Origin: Mycobacterium bohemicum DSM 44277
GTDB lineage: Bacteria > Actinomycetota > Actinomycetes > Mycobacteriales > Mycobacteriaceae
NCBI RefSeq assembly: GCF_001053185.1
Contig: NZ_CSTD01000005.1
Span: 270,035-334,034, forward strand
Direction: 5' to 3'
DNA length: 64,000 bases
Under the pieces are notes generated by a model. That model ran no database searches. It saw nothing but the letters and a program-made list of their open reading frames with translations, and had not been told where the DNA came from. Shown here in pieces: positions 58,869-64,000 of the stretch (within the stretch, counting starts at the first letter, position 1; each line of letters begins with the position of its first letter). Position numbers and translations under genes: made by a program.

Positions 58869-58889
58869 CGGCTGGTTAGTGTGCCAGTC

Positions 58890-60059
58890 ATGGCTGGACC
58901 GCTGGAAGGCATCAAAGTCGTGGAGCTCGGGGTGTGGGTGGCCGGGCCGGCCACGGGCGGCATCATGGCCGACTGGGGCGCCGACGTTGTCAAGATCGAG
59001 CCGCCGTCGGGCGATCCGGGCCGCCTGTTCGGCCGGATGCTGGGATGCGATCTCGGCGTCAACCCGCCGTTCGAAATGGACAACCGCTCCAAGCGCAGCG
59101 TGGTGCTGGACCTGTCCGAAGAGTCGGGCCGCGACATCGCGTTCCAATTGCTCGACGAGGCAGACATTTTCGTCACGAACGTGCGTCCGGGCGCGTTGCG
59201 GCGCCTCGGCCTGGACTTCGAGTCGGTGTCGGGGCGCAACCCTCGCCTCGTCTACGGGCTGATCACCGGGTACGGCGAGACCGGCCCGGACGCCGACCGG
59301 GCCGCCTACGACGTCGCGGCGTTCTGGTCGCGCGCCGGGGTTGCGCACCTGCTGACGCGGCCCGGCGACACGCCGCCGTTCCAGCGCGGCGGCATGGGTG
59401 ACCACTCGGCCGGCATGAGCCTGGCCGCCGCCGTCTGTGCCGCGCTGATCGCCCGGCAGCGCACCGGCGCCGGCCAGCTGGTGACTACCTCGCTCTACCG
59501 CCAGGGCGCCTACACCGTCAGCTTCGACCTCAACACCTATCTGCTGACCGGCCAGCCGATCGCGGTGGGGCAGCGCGAATCGATGGGGAACCCGTGCATG
59601 AACAACTACGCCGCCGGTGACGGCCGGCGGTTCTGGATCGTCGGCCTGGAGGCCGAGCGGCACTGGCCCGCGTTGTGCCGAGCGGTGGACCGCCCGGAAT
59701 GGCTGACCGATCCCCGCTTCGACAGCGCGCGCGCCCGCGCGGCCAACGCGGTGCAGCTCATCGCGGAACTCGACGAAATCTTCGCCACCCGCCCGCTCGA
59801 CGAGTGGGCCGACGTCTTCGCCGGCGAACCCGACTTCTTCTGGTCACCGGTCAACACGCTCGAGGACGTGGTGGCCGACGAGCAGTTCCACGCGGCGGGC
59901 GGCATCGTCGAAGTTCCGGACGGCGCGTCCAGCGTGTCGATGGTGGCCACACCGGCGGATTTTCACGGCACGCCCTGGGCGCCGCGTTCTGCGGCACCGG
60001 AACTCGGTCAGCACACCGACGAGGTGCTGGCCGAACTCGAGGCGCGCCGCACGCCCTGA
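58890..60059 (+). CDS. CaiB/BaiF family (class III) CoA transferase
   Basis: From ATG 58890 (MAGPLEGIKVVELGVWVAGPATGGIMADWGADVVKIEPPSGDPGR) the protein is 389 aa. FEMDNRSKRSVVLDL and the catalytic Asp in AAYDVAAFWSRAGV fit class III CoA transferases, which move CoA between acids through an aspartyl-CoA thioester. GTG 58881 is an alternative start. It is 21 bp after the broken HNH gene. The donor and acceptor acids are unknown, but activation of a catabolic substrate is likely. Confidence 0.87.
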   Translation: MAGPLEGIKVVELGVWVAGPATGGIMADWGADVVKIEPPSGDPGRLFGRMLGCDLGVNPPFEMDNRSKRSVVLDLSEESGRDIAFQLLDEADIFVTNVRPGALRRLGLDFESVSGRNPRLVYGLITGYGETGPDADRAAYDVAAFWSRAGVAHLLTRPGDTPPFQRGGMGDHSAGMSLAAAVCAALIARQRTGAGQLVTTSLYRQGAYTVSFDLNTYLLTGQPIAVGQRESMGNPCMNNYAAGDGRRFWIVGLEAERHWPALCRAVDRPEWLTDPRFDSARARAANAVQLIAELDEIFATRPLDEWADVFAGEPDFFWSPVNTLEDVVADEQFHAAGGIVEVPDGASSVSMVATPADFHGTPWAPRSAAPELGQHTDEVLAELEARRTP

Positions 60060-60074
60060 CCCCGAGACCGGAAC

Positions 60075-60102
60075 TTTACAAATTAACCTCAAAGTGTCAC
60101 GC
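60075..60102 (+). promoter_or_regulatory. 28-bp motif, copy c (upstream of the P450 operon)
   Basis: TTTACAA-N9-AAAGTGTCACGC, identical to copy a in both conserved blocks. It lies 93 nt before ATG 60196, or 33 nt before the alternative GTG 60136, close to the spacing of copy b to its gene. Confidence 0.6.
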
Positions 60103-60195
60103 TGTCCCTTGCCCTGACAAGCCCAAGACAAACCCGTGGCAGCCCCGCCGGACCCGCCGACGCGCGGCCGGCGGGTGGCGGTGAGGAATGGATCG

Positions 60196-60747
60196 ATGGT
60201 CGCTCCAACGTTCGATGTCAGCGCAGGCAACCGGGTTGCCGCGGCGCACAGCAGCCGGCCCAGCGGCGAACGCCTGCGCTACCGACTGCAGGTCGTCGCG
60301 GCCGGCGCCGCGGACATCGTGGAATCCGCCGGGGGATGGCTGTACGACCGGGTGATGGCCGGCTGGGAGGTGACCGCACTGCTCCCGCCCGGCGCGGACA
60401 CCCGGCCGCTGCGCATACTCGGGGTGACGGTCTGCGACCAACGCTCCGGGCTCGGCGAGGCGAGCGCGGCGAGCCAGAGCCTGGCCGTCAGCGCCGAGGC
60501 GTTCACCGCCGACGAGGAGGTCCGCCGGCGCGTGCTGGCCTGCCTGGAGGACCGGCTGACCGAGGTCGCCCTGTGGGGTGACGGCTGGCCGCTGGGCGTC
60601 CATCGCGCGACGGCCGAGGCGCAGCACCTGCTCAGCGCCGCGGCGCGCCGGTTCAAGCGCCACGCGCTCGCGGCGGCCGGGATCCCCGACGCGCTGATTG
60701 CTCCGACCGAGACGCTGCTCCGCGACGCCCACTCGCGGATCGGCTGA
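60196..60747 (+). CDS. Conserved hypothetical protein of the P450 operon
   Basis: I do not recognise this family. From ATG 60196 (MVAPTFDVSAGNRVAAAH), preceded by AGGAA, it is 183 aa; GTG 60136 would add 20 residues. It appears soluble, with an Ala-rich helical middle (DIVESAGGWLYDRVMAGWEVTALLPPGADTRPLRILGV) and an Arg-rich C-terminal helix (LLSAAARRFKRHALAAAG). One cysteine pair (Cys in VTVCDQR and LACLEDR) is visible. It heads the set with the NIPSNAP-like, P450, dehydrogenase and aldolase genes and may be an accessory or regulator. Confidence 0.7.
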   Translation: MVAPTFDVSAGNRVAAAHSSRPSGERLRYRLQVVAAGAADIVESAGGWLYDRVMAGWEVTALLPPGADTRPLRILGVTVCDQRSGLGEASAASQSLAVSAEAFTADEEVRRRVLACLEDRLTEVALWGDGWPLGVHRATAEAQHLLSAAARRFKRHALAAAGIPDALIAPTETLLRDAHSRIG

Positions 60748-60770
60748 TGAACTCGCGGAGCGGCTGATGA
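60731..60770 (+). repeat. 20-bp tandem duplication over a stop/start junction
   Basis: Positions 60731-60750 and 60751-60770 are the same 20 bp with one T/G difference at the tenth base. Each copy ends CGGCTGATGA, so the TGATG stop/start overlap is present twice. The first ATG (60747) reads only MNSRSG before a TGA that overlaps the second ATG (60767), the real start of the next gene. Confidence 0.85.
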
Positions 60771-61471
60771 AGAAGTACCACCGCCACACCCTGCTCTACC
60801 TGCACGAGACGATCTCGTTGGGCTCCGCGCGCAGCGTCGGCTTCACCGAGGCTTTCACCACCACCTATCAACCGATGATGGAGGCGCTCGGCGCCCGCCT
60901 CTTCGCCATCTGGGAATGCACGGCCTACAACGGGCACTGGCCGCAGGCGACCATCATCTGGGAGATCGACGGGTTCGCCGACTACTCGCGGATCGGCGCC
61001 GCCCAAACCCGCGGCGGCAGCCAGCACCGGGCGGCGGCCGAGTGGGCGGAATACCTGGCCGGCGTCGGCGCCAGCGGGGAGGGGCGCATCATGTACGCCG
61101 GCTCCTACAACAAGACCCTGGCGCAGTTGCGGGAAGCGAATTTCACTGCCCCACTGGTGATTCAGGAGATCATGCAGACCAAGCCCGGCCGCCAGGACGA
61201 CTACATCCGCGAACTGGAACGCCTCTACGTGCCGTGGTCGGAACGCACGGGCAAGCGCTGGCTCGGTTCGTTCATCACCACGTTCCGCTACAACGAGGTC
61301 ATCCACTACTGGGCGCTGGACGGCGGCTGGGAGTGCTTCGCCAACCACTACCCGTCGTGGAAGGAGAGCCCGCCGGCCGAGATCGTCACATGGATGAGCG
61401 TGGCGCCGGCGCTGCGCGACGGATGGGAGGACTCGATCCTGCAGGCCCTACCGCCGTCGCCACTGCGGTGA
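60767..61471 (+). CDS. NIPSNAP-like protein
   Basis: The 234-aa protein (MKKYHRHTLLYLHETISLGSARSVGFTEAFTTTYQPMMEALGARLFAIWECTA) has two ferredoxin-like repeats of the NIPSNAP type: the second begins PLVIQEIMQTKPGRQDDYIRELERLYVPWSERTGKRWLGSFIT. Such dimeric alpha-beta barrel proteins often accompany oxidative catabolic genes, but function is rarely known. The start is ATG 60767 after a duplicated junction. Its stop overlaps the GTG of the P450 (GTGA at 61468). Confidence 0.75.
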   Translation: MKKYHRHTLLYLHETISLGSARSVGFTEAFTTTYQPMMEALGARLFAIWECTAYNGHWPQATIIWEIDGFADYSRIGAAQTRGGSQHRAAAEWAEYLAGVGASGEGRIMYAGSYNKTLAQLREANFTAPLVIQEIMQTKPGRQDDYIRELERLYVPWSERTGKRWLGSFITTFRYNEVIHYWALDGGWECFANHYPSWKESPPAEIVTWMSVAPALRDGWEDSILQALPPSPLR

Positions 61472-62703
61472 GCGCCGAACACGGGGACTTCGCCTACGAC
61501 CCCTTCGACGCCGACGTGATGGCAAACCCGTTGCCGTACTACCGGATTCTGCGCGACCGATATCCCGTGTACTACCTGCCGCGATGGGACACCTACGCGC
61601 TCTCTCGCTTCGACGACATCTGGAGCGTGCTGGAGGTCAACGACGGAACCTTCGTCGCCTCGGAGGGAACCTTGCCGCCGGCGTCGGTGCTCGCCCGGCA
61701 CAACGCCGGACCGGTCGACGACCCGCCGCTGCACCCGTTGCCGTTTTACGCGGTGTTCGACGCCGGCCTCTACAACCAGATCCGCAGCGCCCACTCGTCA
61801 CCGCTGCGGCCCCGGGCGGTCTCCGGGCTGGAAGCCCGGATCAGGGCTCTGGCCAACGAACGGCTCGACGCGTTGCTGCCCCGCGGCTCGTTCGACCTCA
61901 CCCAGGACTACGGCGGCATCGTGGCGGCCTTGGTCGTGTGCGAATTGCTCGGCATTTCATCGGATCTCGCGCCGCAGGTGTTGGCCGCCGTCAACGCGGG
62001 CAGCCTCGCCCAGCCGGGTGAGGGCGTCGACACCGCGCAGGCCCGGCCGAACTACCTGCAGTACCTGACGCCGGTGGTGCAGCGCCGCCGCGCCGACCCG
62101 TCCGGTGCGCCGCTCGGCGGCCTCCCCGTTGTGGACGGCCTGCTCGGCTACCGCCTGCCCGACGGCAGCGCGCCGGACGATGTCGAGGTCGCGACGCAGA
62201 TGCTGTGCATCTTCATCGGCGGGACGGAGACGGTGCCCAAGATCGTCGCCCACGGGCTGTGGGAACTCAGCCGCCGGCCCGAGCAGCTGTCCGCGGTGCG
62301 GGCCGATCCCGGGCACACCGCGCCGGTGGCCCGGGAGGAGATGATCCGGTACTGCGCCCCGGCGCAGTGGTTCGCCCGCACGGCGCGTAAGCCCTTCACC
62401 ATCCACGGCCAGACCATCCGGCCGGGCCAGCGCGTCATCACCCTGCTCGCCTCGGCCAACCGCGACGAACGCGAATACCCTCAGCCCGACGAGTTCGTCT
62501 GGGACCGGCCCATCCGGCGCTCGCTGGCGTTCGGGCGCGGGCAGCACTTCTGCATCGGCTACCATCTGGCGAGGCTGGAAATCGCTGTCCTGCTGCAAGA
62601 ATGGCTGCGTCGGGTGCCCGACTACGCGATCCGTGACGAGGATGCCACCCGGCTGCCGTCCAGCTTCCAGTGGGGATGGAACACGATACCGGTGGAGGTG
62701 TGA
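61468..62703 (+). CDS. Cytochrome P450
   Basis: From GTG 61468 the protein is 411 aa. The I-helix is FIGGTETVPK (249-258), ExxR is E291-R294 in REEMIRY, and the heme loop is FGRGQHFCIG (355-364) with Cys362. It is a soluble bacterial class I P450 with a CYP-typical N-terminus (YDPFDADVMANPLPYYRILRDRYPVYYLPRWDTYALSRFDDIWSVL). It cannot be placed in a known mycobacterial CYP family from sequence alone. It overlaps the NIPSNAP gene and is 1 nt before the dehydrogenase start. Confidence 0.9.
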   Translation: MSAEHGDFAYDPFDADVMANPLPYYRILRDRYPVYYLPRWDTYALSRFDDIWSVLEVNDGTFVASEGTLPPASVLARHNAGPVDDPPLHPLPFYAVFDAGLYNQIRSAHSSPLRPRAVSGLEARIRALANERLDALLPRGSFDLTQDYGGIVAALVVCELLGISSDLAPQVLAAVNAGSLAQPGEGVDTAQARPNYLQYLTPVVQRRRADPSGAPLGGLPVVDGLLGYRLPDGSAPDDVEVATQMLCIFIGGTETVPKIVAHGLWELSRRPEQLSAVRADPGHTAPVAREEMIRYCAPAQWFARTARKPFTIHGQTIRPGQRVITLLASANRDEREYPQPDEFVWDRPIRRSLAFGRGQHFCIGYHLARLEIAVLLQEWLRRVPDYAIRDEDATRLPSSFQWGWNTIPVEV

Positions 62704-62704
62704 C

Positions 62705-63673
62705 GTGTGGTCGCACCGGATCGTCGCGCCGTATCTCTTTGAGCGCCGCTCGATTCCCGACAAGACACCCGAGGACCTGACCGACGGTCACGTGCTGCTG
62801 CGGTTCCTGGCCGCCGGCGTCTGCGGCAGCGACCTGCCCGCCTTCCGCGGCGCCCGGGGCAGGATCCCCGGCGACGACGGGCCGAGCGCCGCCGAGAAGG
62901 ACGGGTTCCCGATCCACGAGGTGGCCGGCGAGGTGATCGCCAGCCGGCATCCCGACCACCGCCCGGGAGACCGCGTGGTGGGCTGGGCGTCGGGGTTCGA
63001 CGGCCTGATGGAACGCGTCGTCAGCGACGGCGACGGCCTGGCGCCCCACGACCCGGCGCTGACCCCGGCCCAGGCGGTCGGCCTGCAACCCCTGGCCTGC
63101 GTTCTCTACGCCTGCGAGCAATTGCCCGACCTGGCCGGCAGGCACGTCGCGATCATCGGGCAGGGCTCGATCGGGCTGCTGTTCTCCTATGTCGCCAAGG
63201 CCGCCGGCGCCCGCCGCGTGACCGGGATCGACCCGGTCGACCGCCACACTGTCGCAACGGAATTCGGGATCGACGACCCGGTGCGCGCCACCAGCGACCG
63301 GTGGGTGAGCCAATTGGCGCCCGCCGACCGCGCCGACGTCGTCATCGAGGCGGTCGGGCACCAGGTGGCGACGCTGGGCCACGCCATCGCCGCGGCGGCC
63401 CCGGGCGGCACCGTCTTCTATTTCGGCGTCGCCGACGACGAGGCCTACCCGATCGACATGCGCAGCATGCTGCGCAAGAACCTCACGCTGAAATCCGGTG
63501 TGACGCAAGACCGCCGGCGGATGCTCGAACTCGCGGGGAAATTCGCCGCCGAACACCCCCGGCTGCTGGGCACCTACCTCACCCACACCTTCGGGGTCGA
63601 CGAGCCGCAGGCCGCCTTCGAGCTGGCCTGCCGCCCCGATCCCGACCGCGTCAAGATCGCGATCGCGCTATGA
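62705..63673 (+). CDS. Zinc-type alcohol dehydrogenase-like (MDR) protein
   Basis: From GTG 62705 the protein is 322 aa. The N-terminal AGVCGSDLPAFRGA and HEVAGEV keep the catalytic zinc Cys and a His/Glu pair; the structural four-cysteine zinc lobe is absent. The nucleotide loop is VAIIGQGSIGLLFSYVAKAAGARRVTGIDPVDRH. It probably oxidises the alcohol made by the P450, or a downstream alcohol, with NAD(P)+. Its stop overlaps the aldolase start (ATGA at 63670). Confidence 0.85.
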   Translation: MWSHRIVAPYLFERRSIPDKTPEDLTDGHVLLRFLAAGVCGSDLPAFRGARGRIPGDDGPSAAEKDGFPIHEVAGEVIASRHPDHRPGDRVVGWASGFDGLMERVVSDGDGLAPHDPALTPAQAVGLQPLACVLYACEQLPDLAGRHVAIIGQGSIGLLFSYVAKAAGARRVTGIDPVDRHTVATEFGIDDPVRATSDRWVSQLAPADRADVVIEAVGHQVATLGHAIAAAAPGGTVFYFGVADDEAYPIDMRSMLRKNLTLKSGVTQDRRRMLELAGKFAAEHPRLLGTYLTHTFGVDEPQAAFELACRPDPDRVKIAIAL

Positions 63674-64000
63674 CCGCCCCGGAAAGCCGGCTGCGGCGGG
63701 CGCTGAGCAAGCCGTCCCCGGCATGGGGCGGCTGGATCACCGGCCACACGCTGCTCGGCCCGGAGGAGTTCACCCGGGCCGGATACGACTACGTCGGCTT
63801 CGACGCCCAGCACGGCTACCTCGGCGACGCCGACATCGCCTCGGCGATAAGGCGACTGGAACACGTGCCGATCGCCACCGTGGTGCGCCTGCCCAACGCC
63901 GACCCCGCGCCGATCGGGCGGGTGCTGGACGCCGGCGCCGACGCCGTGATCGTCGCCATGATCGAATCGGCCGACGAAGCCGCCGCGGCGGTGGCCGCGA
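63670..64000 (+). CDS. HpcH/HpaI aldolase family protein (3' end outside window)
   Basis: ATG 63670 opens MTAPESRLRRALSKPSPAWGGWITGHT, and the frame stays open to the window edge (110 codons). GYDYVGFDAQHGYLGDADI carries the Asp-x-Gln-His-Gly version of the D-x-E-H-G metal and base motif, and PIATVVRLPNADPAPIGRVLDAGADAVIVAMIESADEA is the typical barrel continuation. The family makes or cleaves 2-keto-3-deoxy acids by pyruvate aldol chemistry. It is translationally coupled to the dehydrogenase and probably acts late in the same pathway. Confidence 0.85.
   Translation, partial: MTAPESRLRRALSKPSPAWGGWITGHTLLGPEEFTRAGYDYVGFDAQHGYLGDADIASAIRRLEHVPIATVVRLPNADPAPIGRVLDAGADAVIVAMIESADEAAAAVAA

Overview
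The window is high-GC actinobacterial DNA from a slow-growing, non-tuberculous Mycobacterium, probably the M. avium complex or a close relative. Three things point there: PE proteins with PE-PPE hydrolase domains, several F420-dependent luciferase-like enzymes, and a gene order that follows the M. tuberculosis block Rv0132c to Rv0161 almost gene for gene. Ortholog names come from recalled family knowledge, not from a search.

Layout. 1-2247: hemerythrin-like protein (partial), Fgd2/fHMAD and a GNAT enzyme (Rv0132c, Rv0133). 2294-10355: a block I do not recall at this place in M. tuberculosis, with a FabR/DesT-type TetR divergent from a ferredoxin reductase and acyl-CoA desaturase pair, an SRPBCC protein, a second F420 enzyme, a frameshifted TetR coupled to a DUF1214 gene, and a sulfotransferase. 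10373-30260: the core block returns with EphF, TetR-CYP138, MsrA, Rv0138-Rv0142 homologs (the last frameshifted), a CLC transporter, TetR, tandem methyltransferases and ALDH-SDR-MDR. A mop gene, dps, pirin, a third methyltransferase and an LCP gene are interleaved. 30268-37761: four tandem PE/PE-PPE genes on the minus strand. 37864-46105: PtbB, FadE2, a DUF1348 protein, the transhydrogenase pntAa-pntAb-pntB, a 41-aa ORF, the Rv0158 TetR and a fifth PE gene. 46208-49552: hydrolase, dehydrogenase, SDR and a WhiB4-like protein. 49613-51027: an Rv0161-type flavin oxidase interrupted by a 65-nt insertion.

51130-64000 looks like an accessory catabolic cluster. A minus-strand set (SMP-30, thioesterase, TetR) is divergent from a plus-strand set (TesB thioesterase, F420 enzyme, acyl-CoA dehydrogenase). 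It is followed by a DUF427 gene, a frameshifted HNH/DUF222 gene, a CoA transferase, and then an operon of unknown protein, NIPSNAP-like protein, P450, zinc dehydrogenase and HpcH aldolase. A 28-bp motif occurs three times here, always at the head of a gene set, and may define a small regulon.

Other signals: five PE genes share one promoter layout with an exact 17-bp spacer; a perfect pair of palindromes sits before cyp138; a 53-bp MIRU-like tandem repeat supplies the stop codons of two convergent genes; and five reading frames are broken (three by small indels in GC-rich runs, two by apparent insertions of 65 and about 110 nt). No tRNA, rRNA, CRISPR array or insertion sequence was seen. No gene-free stretch exceeds about 230 bases.
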